From Alteromonas sp. ALT199 (GTDB lineage Bacteria > Pseudomonadota > Gammaproteobacteria > Enterobacterales > Alteromonadaceae), in the NCBI RefSeq assembly GCF_018619335.1, contig NZ_JAHHDX010000015.1:1-64000 (forward strand): 64,000 nucleotides of DNA, given 5' to 3'. The notes below the pieces were generated by a model. The model searched no databases. It was not told the DNA's origin and was given only the letters and a program-made list of their open reading frames with translations. A program made the translations under genes and the position numbers. This document shows positions 1-8,572 of the stretch, piece by piece. Each line of letters opens with the position of its first letter. Position 1 is the first letter of the stretch.

Positions 1-159
1 GAGTAACACAAGGTCAAAATTTTCCTCAAGCGCAGCTTGTAACCCCGCATTACCGTCGCTTTCGTAGCGAGTGTCAAACCCTCGAGACTGCAACAGATGC
101 GAGATTTGTTCACTTAACGTGGCATCATCTTCAATAATGAGTATTCGTGTTTTACACAT
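1..159 (-). CDS. response regulator receiver domain, partial
   Basis: This is the first 53 codons of a response regulator that runs leftward out of the window. The visible protein begins MCKTRILIIEDDATLSEQ, which is the beta1 strand followed by the acidic pair (ED-D) that binds Mg2+ in CheY-like receiver domains. It continues through helix 1 to FDLVLL, the strand just before the expected phospho-acceptor aspartate, which lies outside the window. The output domain, and so the subfamily (OmpR, NtrC or another), cannot be seen. The ATG at 157-159 is the first start in frame. It is divergent from the metallo-hydrolase gene to its right, with about 270 bases between the two starts. Confidence 0.85.
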   Translation of the reverse strand, partial: MCKTRILIIEDDATLSEQISHLLQSRGFDTRYESDGNAGLQAALEENFDLVLL

Positions 160-428
160 AGCGGCTTAAGAAATTAATTTCAGGTTATATTATAATTATC
201 ATTTGCAACTTGTCGGTTTTGGAGCCCTTCTCGCTTTTATCTTGTTACAAATTTATTGTTAAGCGATTACTTTCTCGTCTTACAATAGCGGTCATCGTCT
301 AGCTGTGTAATAGCGCTAGCTTTTTTAAAAAAGCGTCTTTCACATAAGCGTATTAATAGAATATAAATACAACGGCAAACTTAAGCCTTTGCTTGCAAGA
401 CTAAAATTACAAGGACGGGATATAAAAA

Positions 429-1559
429 ATGCTAAGTTGTTCAAAGAAGCTACCAAAACAGTGGGCCTTTTTAGCGACTGTTGTTGCTACTATCGCAGCT
501 GCAATTGTTCTAACAGGGTGTGCTACGCCTAATAAGGTTACTCACGTTGATAGTGACGAAGCGGTAACTAAGTACTCTAATACACCGGGCTTCGAGGATA
601 GATTTAGTAATATTTACGGTCGTTTTAAGGCTTACCCCGTCACCTGTACCGAGGATTGCTACCCCGCCTCTGCCGATATTGAATGTGAAAGTGACATGCA
701 GCATTGTCAGTTTGTGGGCAATAATCCGCCAGTGAATTCACACACAGGCTTTACTGTTACTTGGTTAGGACATGCGAGCTTTGTACTTACAACAGCTGGT
801 GGTGAGCAAATACTTATCGACCCAGTATTTGGTCAGTTTGATTGGCCGGTTAACTGGGCTTTTAGATTGGCGGAAGGGTTCAGCCGCAACGAACCCGCTA
901 AGATAGGTGAAAAAGAACTCGCTCAAACAGACGCTGTGGTGTATTCCCATATACACTATGATCATTTCAATAAAGCCGATATTGCCGAATTAGGCACAAA
1001 GCCCGAATATCTTGTACCGCTAGGTTTCGCAAAGCACTTTCCTAGTAGAGGTTATTCCATTAGCGAGATGGCGTGGTATACCAGCAAAAACGTAGGCAAA
1101 ACCTCTATTCACTTTGTGCCTGCTCATCACTTTAGTAACCGAATTTGGGTGCCGTATTTATACGAGGACGACAATGCAACATTGTGGGGCGGCTGGGTCT
1201 TTGAGCATGAAGGCAGCACCTTGTTCTTTGCGGGAGATACGGGATATTCACCCCACTTCAAAGATATTAAAGACCGCTTTGGTGATATAGATGTTTGCCT
1301 ATTACCCATAGCATCTTACTTCAGCGAAACCTCACCTAAATGGTATCGCAAGGTACATACTACGCCAGAAGATGCCATCGTTGCGGCTCAAGACCTAGGC
1401 TGTAAAGCCGTAGTGCCTTGGGGATATGGAAATGCCAGCTGGATGATGGGTGACATAACCTCACATTCTGCGCTGTTTCGACTGATGAAAATGAAAAAGC
1501 AGCTAAATCCCCCTATGCCTTGGGTTATTCTGAATGAAGGTGAGCAAGCGTCTTTTTAA
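429..1559 (+). CDS. MBL-fold lipoprotein hydrolase (UlaG/NAPE-PLD-like)
   Basis: Probable membrane-anchored metallo-beta-lactamase-fold hydrolase of 376 residues. The N-terminus is a lipoprotein signal: a basic start, a hydrophobic stretch at about 12-29, then lipobox LTGC with Cys31 as the likely lipidation site. The metal-binding motif SHIHYDHF (HxHxDH) lies near residue 174, and a later ligand motif GDTGYSP near 269. The motif set and the LGHAS strand resemble the UlaG / N-acyl-phosphatidylethanolamine phospholipase D branch of the family; the substrate is unknown. The ATG follows AAGGACGGG, a reasonable ribosome-binding site. It is a single gene, convergent with the MOSC gene, and a hairpin separates the two stops. 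Confidence 0.85.
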   Translation: MLSCSKKLPKQWAFLATVVATIAAAIVLTGCATPNKVTHVDSDEAVTKYSNTPGFEDRFSNIYGRFKAYPVTCTEDCYPASADIECESDMQHCQFVGNNPPVNSHTGFTVTWLGHASFVLTTAGGEQILIDPVFGQFDWPVNWAFRLAEGFSRNEPAKIGEKELAQTDAVVYSHIHYDHFNKADIAELGTKPEYLVPLGFAKHFPSRGYSISEMAWYTSKNVGKTSIHFVPAHHFSNRIWVPYLYEDDNATLWGGWVFEHEGSTLFFAGDTGYSPHFKDIKDRFGDIDVCLLPIASYFSETSPKWYRKVHTTPEDAIVAAQDLGCKAVVPWGYGNASWMMGDITSHSALFRLMKMKKQLNPPMPWVILNEGEQASF

Positions 1560-1568
1560 TTTAAGCTA

Positions 1569-1591
1569 CGGATAAATGGTCTATTTATCCG
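1569..1591. terminator. hairpin between convergent genes
   Basis: CGGATAAAT (1569-1577) and ATTTATCCG (1583-1591) form a perfect 9-bp stem with a 5-base loop. It sits in the 21-base gap between the convergent metallo-hydrolase and MOSC genes and runs over the MOSC stop codon. A clear T tract is missing on either side, so termination in both directions is only inferred. Confidence 0.45.
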
Positions 1592-2219
1592 CAATCTTTT
1601 GGCATTTTCCACGCCACTCATCATCAAGCGGTTCCAGCTTAGCTAGCTTTTGAGCTAGTGCTTTGTCGGCTTTCGTATGGGTGCACTGCATCAAGGTGTG
1701 AACATTAACAGTATCGTCTTCACGGTGCAGTAGTGTTACTTCGTCGCCAACGTTAATGGTGCCGGTTTTAATAACCCGGTAGTACCAGCCAGTAATGCCT
1801 CGCTCTCCAACAAACCTGTCTAAGTTAGGAATGCCGAAGCGTTGAGATATTTTATTGCAAGGGGCACGCGGTGCACTTACTTGCAGCTCTACATCGCCGA
1901 ACTTCCAGATATCGCCGATATAGACGGTAGCATCGTCCATTCCCTCTACACTGATGTTTTCGCCAATACTGCCTAGCGAGAATTCGCCTTCAGGAAAGTG
2001 TTTTCTTAATGTTAGATAGTTGGTCGGATTAAACTGATGCAGCACTTTTTCTGGGCCACCGTGGAGGCGTTTATTGGCCTGTTCGTCTTCATCGGTTCTG
2101 TCCGTATGTACCGTTAACTTTTCGACGGCGGTTTTAACAATACTACTTGGTGCTCCACGAGGGCCAAGCGGCTGAGGTTTTCCAGCAAACAAAGCGTTAA
2201 CAGTAAAGGTGGCAGACAT
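1581..2219 (-). CDS. MOSC domain protein, YiiM-like
   Basis: A 212-residue MOSC-domain protein resembling YiiM of E. coli, which protects cells from N-hydroxylated bases such as 6-hydroxylaminopurine through a molybdenum-cofactor-dependent reduction. Family features visible are DEQANKRLHGGP near residues 44-55, the FGENI-type segment (here IGENI), and the conserved cysteine in APRAPCNKIS near 119, expected to ligate the Mo cofactor. The length is close to E. coli YiiM (about 224). Only the MOSC part is present, with no ferredoxin domain. It is divergent from the ECF sigma gene and convergent with the upstream hydrolase. The YiiM assignment is from family memory; the MOSC call is firmer. Confidence 0.8.
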   Translation of the reverse strand: MSATFTVNALFAGKPQPLGPRGAPSSIVKTAVEKLTVHTDRTDEDEQANKRLHGGPEKVLHQFNPTNYLTLRKHFPEGEFSLGSIGENISVEGMDDATVYIGDIWKFGDVELQVSAPRAPCNKISQRFGIPNLDRFVGERGITGWYYRVIKTGTINVGDEVTLLHREDDTVNVHTLMQCTHTKADKALAQKLAKLEPLDDEWRGKCQKIADK

Positions 2220-2337
2220 GGCAACTCCAAAAAATTATTTTTGTGTATTTAAACCTTTCTACTATAGGGTACGACTAACCTTATAACACTAACAAGTGCT
2301 AATGCTAATCAGCACCACAAATAACAAAGAGAAAAGA

Positions 2338-2913
2338 ATGGAACACACACAACAACGTGTTGTACACGCCAATGTGGTGTTTGGTAACAAAGGCGAACAC
2401 GAACTTATATTTAAGGCGAAAGAGGGCGACAAACAAGCGTTTAGGTCTCTTTATGATGAGCATATTGGTCGCGTCTACGCACTGTGTTATCGGCTTACTG
2501 GTGAAAAAGGAATGGCAGAAGATGCTTCTCAGGAAGTTTTTATTCAGCTGTGGGAAAAGCTCGGAAATTTCGATGGGCAAAGCCAGTTTTCTACATGGCT
2601 ACATAGCGTAACGGCAAACATTACCATTTCCTACATGCGCAAACAGAAAGGCTGGGTGCAGCGCATGTTTAACTTGGAAAATAGCGACATTAATGAAAGG
2701 CCAGCTCAGGAGAATAGCACCGATGTGGATTTAGAAGCATTAATTGTTCGTCTACCAGAGCGCGCCAGAATGGTTTTTGTACTTCATGCACTTGAAGGGT
2801 ACCGACACGAAGATATTGCCAAAATGTTGAATATGGCAGTGGGCTCAAGCAAAGCACACTTTTTCCGTGCTAAGCAATTATTGAAAGAATATATGGGAGT
2901 CGATGATGAGTGA
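2338..2913 (+). CDS. ECF-type RNA polymerase sigma factor
   Basis: Extracytoplasmic-function sigma-70 factor of 191 residues. Region 2 is seen in YRLTGEKGMAEDASQEVF followed by the promoter-melting segment with FSTWLHSVTAN. Region 4 is seen in LPERARMVFVLHALEG and the helix-turn-helix HEDIAKMLNMAVGSSKAHF. No region 3 is present, as usual for ECF factors. An open frame extends to a GTG at 2296, but ATG 2338 is preceded by AAAGAG at about nine bases and gives a typical ECF length, so it is preferred. The stop overlaps the next gene by 8-11 bases, which implies translational coupling with the probable anti-sigma factor. Confidence 0.85.
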   Translation: MEHTQQRVVHANVVFGNKGEHELIFKAKEGDKQAFRSLYDEHIGRVYALCYRLTGEKGMAEDASQEVFIQLWEKLGNFDGQSQFSTWLHSVTANITISYMRKQKGWVQRMFNLENSDINERPAQENSTDVDLEALIVRLPERARMVFVLHALEGYRHEDIAKMLNMAVGSSKAHFFRAKQLLKEYMGVDDE

Positions 2914-3418
2914 TTTTGATGACAAGCTTGCTCAGCATGTTTCTGGGTTATCGAGAGAGAAACAGCCAGAACGGGATTTGTGGCGAGGAATCGAGCTGGG
3001 CATAGCGTCTCAGCAGAGCGATGCTTCAAATGAAGATAGCTCATCTTCTACGGTAACTTCAAGGCAGTGGATGGCAATAGCTGCCAGTGTTTGCTTAGTC
3101 ACAGTCTTGTGGTTCGCTGCCCCTTTTGCGTTCAAAAGCGATGAGAGTAGAAGCAGTGGATACGCTTTGATTGACGCTATGAGCACCCAACAGCAGCAGC
3201 AGGTAAATAGTTTGCTAGCAAGCTATGAAAGTACAACTGCACTAACCCAAGACTGGCAAGAGCAGCTGAAGGAATTAGATGATGCCGCTGATGTTATTAA
3301 GGCGGCGTTAAAAGACGATCCAGACAATTCAGCATTAATAAAAATGCTGCATCATGTATATCAACAGCAAATTGCCTTAATTGAGCGAGTGCACGCGCCA
3401 AAGTGGCAGCAAATTTAA
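2903..3418 (+). CDS. probable membrane anti-sigma factor
   Basis: Protein of 171 residues that overlaps the sigma-factor gene and is probably its anti-sigma partner. The cytosolic N-terminus (1-55) carries ERDLWRGIELGIA, a helix often seen in membrane anti-sigma factors. One transmembrane segment follows at about 57-77 (MAIAASVCLVTVLWFAAPF). The periplasmic remainder (80-171) is helical and Gln-rich. No HxxxCxxC zinc motif is visible, so it is not a ZAS-type anti-sigma factor. Two in-frame ATGs at 2903 and 2906 are possible starts. The function is inferred from position, overlap and topology rather than from a recognised domain. Confidence 0.7.
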   Translation: MMSDFDDKLAQHVSGLSREKQPERDLWRGIELGIASQQSDASNEDSSSSTVTSRQWMAIAASVCLVTVLWFAAPFAFKSDESRSSGYALIDAMSTQQQQQVNSLLASYESTTALTQDWQEQLKELDDAADVIKAALKDDPDNSALIKMLHHVYQQQIALIERVHAPKWQQI

Positions 3419-3431
3419 TAAGGGCTTCAAC

Positions 3432-4445
3432 ATGAATATAAATATGAAAAACACAATATCGGATAAGTTAACGCACACGTTCAGCACATCTAATGGAATT
3501 AAAGCTGTGCTAACTACTGCATTGTTAAGCATTGCTACTGCCGCCTTAGCGGGCGAAAAAGTTGATAAAACCATTGATACCTCATCCTCTCCTAAAATCG
3601 ATATTGAACATATTGATGGAAAGGCTGATATCCGCGTGTGGGATAAACCTCAGGTTCGTGTAACAGGGGAACTTGGTGATCAAACCGAAGAATTTATTTT
3701 TGAAAAGCGCGGCGATGTTGTTGTTATTCACGTAGAAGTAGAGCGTCATTCAAAGAGTTGGTATCAGAAGAGTCGAGATGGTGATGACCTGATAATTTAC
3801 GTGCCATCGGCAAGCGATCTGCATTACACCGCAGTTAACGCAGATGTGACAGCTAAAGGAATAACAAAAGCGGTAGATGTAGAAGTCGTTAACGGCAATG
3901 TGACACTTGAAAACATTGGCGAGCGTGTTGAGGTTGAGTCTGTTAATGGCGATATTGCGTTAAAGAATGTCAGAGGCCGTTTGGAAGCTGGCACGGTTAA
4001 CGGTGATATAGAAGCTACTCACAAAGGCAGCTCGCCTGTGAGTTTTACGGCGGTAAATGGAAAGCTCGATATAGCATCAAGCAGCCCTGACTTATCGATT
4101 GAAACAGTCAACGGACGTATTGACCTATCGTTACAAAGTGTTGATAGCCTGCAGATAAATACAGTTAACGGTCGTACTTTTGCAAAATTGGGGCTGAATG
4201 CGAACGGCAGCATTAAAGCTAATTCGGTAGGTGGCGCGATGGAGTTTTTATTCCAAGAAGATGTATCAGCACAGTTTGATATTGAGACTCACGCAGGGGG
4301 CAATATCGTAAACAACATTAGCGATGAAAAAGCTCAAAAACCAAAGTATGGACCGGGAAGCTGGTTGCGCTTTATACACAACGGTGGTGCAGCAAGCGTC
4401 GATATTTCAACGGTTCACGGACGTATAGAAATAGATCAAAAATGA
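3432..4445 (+). CDS. exported DUF4097 (GIN/toastrack) protein
   Basis: Exported protein of 337 residues with a DUF4097-type repetitive beta structure. A signal peptide spans about 1-40 (hydrophobic KAVLTTALLSIATAALAG). The body repeats a roughly 20-residue unit that ends in a VNG turn: VVNGN, SVNGD, TVNGD, AVNGK, TVNGR, TVNGR, SVGGA and VHGR, consistent with a right-handed beta-solenoid. ATG 3432 follows AAGGG by about eight bases; an upstream GTG at 3381 lies inside the anti-sigma gene and is unlikely. It is the third gene of the sigma/anti-sigma operon, so it is probably either a regulon member or part of the envelope-sensing unit. The molecular role is unknown. Confidence 0.75.
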   Translation: MNINMKNTISDKLTHTFSTSNGIKAVLTTALLSIATAALAGEKVDKTIDTSSSPKIDIEHIDGKADIRVWDKPQVRVTGELGDQTEEFIFEKRGDVVVIHVEVERHSKSWYQKSRDGDDLIIYVPSASDLHYTAVNADVTAKGITKAVDVEVVNGNVTLENIGERVEVESVNGDIALKNVRGRLEAGTVNGDIEATHKGSSPVSFTAVNGKLDIASSSPDLSIETVNGRIDLSLQSVDSLQINTVNGRTFAKLGLNANGSIKANSVGGAMEFLFQEDVSAQFDIETHAGGNIVNNISDEKAQKPKYGPGSWLRFIHNGGAASVDISTVHGRIEIDQK

Positions 4446-4533
4446 ATAAGCTATAGACAGTTTGATAGGGACTTTAGCTTGAAAAAACCAATTTAGACCA
4501 CATTTATTAATTAGAAGATGTGGTGACCTTGAG

Positions 4534-4561
4534 AAGCTGCGTATAAACGCAGCTTTTTTTT
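4534..4561 (+). terminator. rho-independent terminator
   Basis: AAGCTGCGT (4534-4542) pairs with ACGCAGCTT (4547-4555) over a four-base loop, and the stem runs into an uninterrupted T tract to 4561. It ends the sigma/anti-sigma/DUF4097 operon about 90 bases after the last stop. Confidence 0.85.
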
Positions 4562-4711
4562 ATTCTGTCGCTAATTGTTGATGTTTGAACGTGTAATCAG
4601 AACTAAAGCTAAACTAGAGAACTCTATAATTACGTGATTTCAAGTGAACTTTATAGATGGTTACTACGTTAAACTGTTTGATTTTAATAAGCTTTATGAA
4701 TGGAGGATAGA

Positions 4712-5182
4712 TTGAGTATTGTTGGACACGTCAAAAGGTTTTGGCGATTTCATAGCCTAATTGTCGGTGCGTTTGGGATATGCGCGTTAACTTTAGGTTG
4801 TGCTGTTCAAGAGCCCGCTTATTACGAAGGAACGTGGGTCGTCACGAAGGCTTATAATGTGGGTATTACGGCTCACTCAACAGCCGAATCAAAGCAGTTT
4901 CTTGGCCGCTCTGTCACCTATGACCAAAATACAGCAAAACTAGATCAAGCGCTCTGTGAGTCGCCTGTTTATTCATCGCAAAAAATGAGTTCAGAAGATT
5001 TCTACGCTGCTTTTGGAACGTCACCGTCGTCATTAGGCTTTAGTGATGACGAGATAAACCAAGTGAATTTGGCTTGTTCCGATAGTGACGCAATCATTGG
5101 ATCTACTCTAATTTTCCAAGAAAATAACCAAACCTACACGCTAGTGGATGGTACTTTTTTAAAGTTAGAGAAAACCCTTTAG
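4712..5182 (+). CDS. small putative lipoprotein, unknown function
   Basis: Unrecognised protein of 156 residues if started at TTG 4712, or 160 at ATG 4700. GGAGG at 4702-4706 lies five bases before the TTG, while ATG 4700 has no Shine-Dalgarno sequence, so the TTG is preferred. The N-terminus has basic residues, then a hydrophobic segment (LIVGAFGICALTL) and LTLGC, a plausible lipobox that would anchor the protein in the membrane. The mature part is soluble, contains four more cysteines or fewer, and has the segment YYEGTWVVTKAYNVG. It stands alone between a strong terminator and dnaB. No function is proposed. Confidence 0.6.
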   Translation: MSIVGHVKRFWRFHSLIVGAFGICALTLGCAVQEPAYYEGTWVVTKAYNVGITAHSTAESKQFLGRSVTYDQNTAKLDQALCESPVYSSQKMSSEDFYAAFGTSPSSLGFSDDEINQVNLACSDSDAIIGSTLIFQENNQTYTLVDGTFLKLEKTL

Positions 5183-5206
5183 CCCCAATCGTCTTTTTGG
5201 GCTTTC
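5181..5206 (+). terminator. weak hairpin after the lipoprotein gene
   Basis: AGCCCCAA and TTTGGGCT pair with one mismatch and are followed by only three T residues. The hairpin starts at the stop codon of the small lipoprotein gene. It may be a weak terminator. Confidence 0.35.
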
Positions 5207-5297
5207 CCGATAAAAGACCTGCTTCCTTTGTTGAGAGATGTGCGTTAAAAGCGCATAATATCCAACTGACTTTTGTGCATTGGAATAGGTTTTACTT

Positions 5298-6683
5298 GTG
5301 GCGTCTGCGTCTAAAAACGATAAAAATGTTGAGAAATTGAAGGTTCCACCTCATAGCATTGAGGCCGAGCAATCTGTTTTAGGCAGCATGCTTATCGACC
5401 CTGAAAGCTGGGATAAGGTCGCGGAACTCGTTACCGATAACGACTTTTACAACCGTTCACACCAAATAATATTTCGCGCGATCACGCGTTTGCTTAATAG
5501 TAGCCAACCTATTGACCTTATTACGGTATCAGAAGAGCTTGAAAAGCACGATGAGCTGGAAGATGCGGGTGGCTTCGCCTATTTAGGCGAGCTTGCTAAA
5601 AACACCCCAAGCTCTGCCAACGTGGTGTCTTATGCACAAATTATAAGCGAGCGGGCTATCACACGTGAGCTTATTGGCGTAGCGCACGAAATTGCCGAAG
5701 TAGGCTATAACCCTGAAGGGCGCGATAGCGCCGACATTCTTGATTTAGCTGAAAGTAAAGTTTTCGAAATCGCAGAACGAAGAACCGGTGAAAACGAAGG
5801 CCCTCGTGATGTAGAGTCTGTTCTAGGTAAAACCATTGACCGTCTTGAAGAGTTGGTTAAAACCAATAAAGAGGTGACGGGTGTTACTACTGGCTTTACT
5901 GATCTGGATAAAATGACCAGTGGTATGCAGCCTTCCGACCTTATTATTGTGGCGGCGCGTCCATCAATGGGTAAAACCACCTTTGCCATGAACTTGATTG
6001 AAAACGCCATGATGGCAGAAGAAAAGCCAGTGCTGGTGTTCAGTCTTGAGATGCCCTCAGAACAAATCATGATGCGTATGCTGGCGTCATTAAGCCGTGT
6101 GGATCAAACTAAAATTCGTACCGCGCAGCTAGACGATGAGGACTGGGCGCGTATATCTAATACAATGGCTATGCTTAAAGATAAAGATAGCTTGTTCGTT
6201 GATGACTCGTCGGGTCTAACACCTATGGATGTGCGAAGCCGTGCCCGTAAGCTTGCGCGGGAGCGCGGTGGGATCAGCCTTATCATGGTGGATTACCTTC
6301 AGCTGATGCGTGTGCCGTCGCTAAGCGATAACCGTACGTTGGAAATTGCCGAAATATCACGGTCATTAAAGGCGCTTGCTAAAGAACTTGAAGTACCCGT
6401 AGTTGCACTTTCACAGCTTAACCGTACGCTGGAACAACGAGCCGATAAGCGCCCAGTTAACTCTGACCTGCGTGAATCTGGCTCAATCGAGCAGGATGCC
6501 GACCTTATCATGTTTATCTATCGCGATGAGGTTTATCACGAAAACAGCGAATATAAAGGTATCGCAGAGATCATTATTGGTAAACAGCGTAACGGTCCAA
6601 TCGGTACTTGCCGACTGACTTTCCAAGGCCAGTTTTCTCGTTTTGATAACTACGCGGGCCCTGCTATCGCCGACGAGTATTAA
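5298..6683 (+). CDS. dnaB: replicative DNA helicase DnaB
   Basis: The hexameric helicase that unwinds DNA ahead of the replisome and binds primase and the clamp loader, 461 residues. The N-terminal helical domain starts at HSIEAEQSVLGSML (about 18-31). The RecA-like ATPase carries Walker A ARPSMGKTTF near residue 220, Walker B LIMVDYLQL near 329, and the DLRESGSIEQDAD motif near 392. The length matches E. coli DnaB (471). The start is GTG 5298, with a weak AGGT upstream; no better start is in frame. No intein is present in the ATPase domain. It is monocistronic here: rplI is not upstream and the next gene is on the other strand. Confidence 0.97.
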   Translation: MASASKNDKNVEKLKVPPHSIEAEQSVLGSMLIDPESWDKVAELVTDNDFYNRSHQIIFRAITRLLNSSQPIDLITVSEELEKHDELEDAGGFAYLGELAKNTPSSANVVSYAQIISERAITRELIGVAHEIAEVGYNPEGRDSADILDLAESKVFEIAERRTGENEGPRDVESVLGKTIDRLEELVKTNKEVTGVTTGFTDLDKMTSGMQPSDLIIVAARPSMGKTTFAMNLIENAMMAEEKPVLVFSLEMPSEQIMMRMLASLSRVDQTKIRTAQLDDEDWARISNTMAMLKDKDSLFVDDSSGLTPMDVRSRARKLARERGGISLIMVDYLQLMRVPSLSDNRTLEIAEISRSLKALAKELEVPVVALSQLNRTLEQRADKRPVNSDLRESGSIEQDADLIMFIYRDEVYHENSEYKGIAEIIIGKQRNGPIGTCRLTFQGQFSRFDNYAGPAIADEY

Positions 6684-6791
6684 CGCTTTTTCTTTGGTTA
6701 ATAAATTATAAAACAGACATGCTAGCTGAGATTAATTAGTCCGAGGTATTACTCTTTACAGTACGCTTGTTTGGCTAAGGTCTACAGATAC

Positions 6792-6815
6792 AAAAAAGGC
6801 GCCTTTCGGCGCCTT
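6792..6815 (-). terminator. rho-independent terminator of the OmpA-like gene
   Basis: On the minus strand AAGGCGCC, a GAAA tetraloop and GGCGCCTT form an 8-bp GC-rich stem that runs directly into six T residues. It begins about 20 bases after the stop of the OmpA-family gene. The plus-strand copy has no comparable T run, so this terminator mainly serves the leftward gene. Confidence 0.88.
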
Positions 6816-6836
6816 CTTCAATTCATATAGTATGAA

Positions 6837-8033
6837 TTACTTTTCTTCAGCTACTTTCACTGTGTCTTTAACTGTCACTGAAATGCGACGGTTAACACGG
6901 TGTGCTTCAGCGTTCTTACCATTGTCTAGAAGCTGACTTTCGCCGTAACCGATAGTCTCTAGACGAGAGCTGTCGATGCCGTACATGTCTACCATAACTT
7001 CTTTGAAGTTAGCAGCACGACGCTTAGAAAGGTCCATGTTATACGCTTCAGAACCTGGTGCAGAAGTGTGACCTTCTACTACAGCAGTTGTTGATGGATA
7101 CTGCTTCATGAACTCAGCGAATTCAGAGATTTCAGGATCTTTTGGCATTTTAACAACAGCACTTTCGTTGTCGAATAGAACGCGTAGCGTAATTTCTACT
7201 GTCTCTTCGTCAAACACTGTACAACCTTTAGCGTCAACTTTAACGCCTGCTGGAGTATCAGGGCACATGTCTTTGCTGTCTACAACACCGTCGTTGTCTG
7301 CATCTTTGATTGCACAGCCAGTTGCATCTACTTTTGTGCCAGCTGGTGTATTAGGGCACTGGTCAACACTGTTTAAAACGCCGTCGTTATCGTTATCTAC
7401 GCTACAGCCAGTCGCATCAACGCGAACGCCAGCTGGAGTCATTGGGCACTGGTCTTTGCCATCTACAACACCATCGTTGTCGCTGTCTTTAGGTGCAGCA
7501 GGAGTAGACTTACCAAACGGTACAGCAATACCTAGTTTTATGCTGTAGTCATTGTAGTCTTCACCGAAGTCGTGGTATGCCGCGATTTCAGTAACAAGCT
7601 TAACGCTTTCGTGAAGGTCCCAGTGTTTACCAACACCAATGTTACCTAGCGTAGTTGACTCACCAACCGATTGGCGCTTAACACCACCAAATACGAACCA
7701 TGCATCGTTAGGCATGAAGTAAAGTGCGTCAACACCAACCATCTCGCCGCTGTCATCGCCGCCACCAGCATAGTCAAGGTCTAGCGCTGTAAATTCAACA
7801 CGAGCAGCCCAGCTTTGAGTGAAACGGAAACCGTACTCAAAAGCTACACCACGACCGTCGTCGTAAAGTTCACCTTCAGTAAGGTCTAGTGGGCGTGAGT
7901 CATCAGTGTTGTAGTACATGCCAGATAGGCCGAACCAATTTTTGTATTCTGGCTCAGAAGAGTCTTGAGCAAATGCACTGGTAGATGAAAGTACAGCAAG
8001 AGATAGCGCTGCCATTTTAAAGTGTTGTTTCAT
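6837..8033 (-). CDS. OmpA/OprF-family outer membrane protein
   Basis: Outer-membrane protein of 398 residues in three parts. A signal peptide ends near AFAQ (about residue 22). An N-terminal beta-barrel of about 140 residues follows (GLSGMYYN, EYGFRFTQSWAARVEF). Next come three thrombospondin type-3 calcium-binding repeats (D-x-DNDGV-x-D/N-xxDxCPxTPxG) over about 165-265. The C-terminal OmpA domain (about 275-395) has the peptidoglycan-binding core VEGHTSAPGSEAYN and RRAANF. It links the outer membrane to peptidoglycan and may form a pore. The longest frame begins at GTG 8039, but AGGA sits seven bases before ATG 8033, so that start is chosen. It is monocistronic with a strong terminator. Confidence 0.92.
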   Translation of the reverse strand: MKQHFKMAALSLAVLSSTSAFAQDSSEPEYKNWFGLSGMYYNTDDSRPLDLTEGELYDDGRGVAFEYGFRFTQSWAARVEFTALDLDYAGGGDDSGEMVGVDALYFMPNDAWFVFGGVKRQSVGESTTLGNIGVGKHWDLHESVKLVTEIAAYHDFGEDYNDYSIKLGIAVPFGKSTPAAPKDSDNDGVVDGKDQCPMTPAGVRVDATGCSVDNDNDGVLNSVDQCPNTPAGTKVDATGCAIKDADNDGVVDSKDMCPDTPAGVKVDAKGCTVFDEETVEITLRVLFDNESAVVKMPKDPEISEFAEFMKQYPSTTAVVEGHTSAPGSEAYNMDLSKRRAANFKEVMVDMYGIDSSRLETIGYGESQLLDNGKNAEAHRVNRRISVTVKDTVKVAEEK

Positions 8034-8134
8034 AGTCACATCCTGTTTAACGTTGAGTGATTATCGATTTTAGATAATTTTGTATTGTGCTTAGCGGAAT
8101 ACGCTAGCACATATTGTGCCATTTATAATATGGG

Positions 8135-8572
8135 TTATGCTGCTATCCCTTGTAATGTGGCAATAATTGTTCGTCTTCCACCATGATCCCGGTGTTCGCC
8201 GAGCATGATACCCTGCCAAGTACCAAGTGCAAGTTTGCCTTGTTGGACAGGTACAGTAAGTTGACAGCCTAGTATACTCGATTTTAAGTGAGCAGGCATA
8301 TCATCTTTACCTTCGTAAGTATGCCTGAAAAAAGAAAGATCTTCTTTTACACTATGGTTGAAGAAAGCCTCCATATCTTGCCTTACTGTAGGATCGGCAT
8401 TTTCGTTTATAGTTAGGCTTGCACTAGTATGCTGAAGCCATAAATGTAGAAGCCCAACTTCAACCTGACGAATGCTAGGGAGCGAAGAAAGCACCTGTTC
8501 TGTTATCAGATGAAAACCTCTTGGGTAACTGTCGAGTGTAATTTTTTCAGAGTGCCAGAAACTATTTGTCAA
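8135..8572 (-). CDS. yjbQ: YjbQ/UPF0047 family protein
   Basis: Protein of 145 residues of the YjbQ (UPF0047) family, some members of which show weak thiamine-phosphate synthase activity; the physiological role is unsettled. Visible family motifs are [18 protein letters not shown] (about 47-64), HLKSSILG, and the C-terminal metal-site segment [12 protein letters not shown]. The start is TTG 8572 (TTG ACA AAT), which overlaps the end of the CheX-like gene by 11 bases, so the two are translationally coupled. It is the last gene of a leftward rsd-zur-cheX-yjbQ set. The family is clear and the biochemical role is not. Confidence 0.88.
   Translation of the reverse strand: MTNSFWHSEKITLDSYPRGFHLITEQVLSSLPSIRQVEVGLLHLWLQHTSASLTINENADPTVRQDMEAFFNHSVKEDLSFFRHTYEGKDDMPAHLKSSILGCQLTVPVQQGKLALGTWQGIMLGEHRDHGGRRTIIATLQGIAA

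Noticed and set aside
7108-7548. A 146-codon open frame on the plus strand
   Set aside because: It is fully antisense to the thrombospondin-repeat part of the OmpA-like gene, whose periodic sequence keeps the opposite frame open. It has no ribosome-binding site or recognisable fold.
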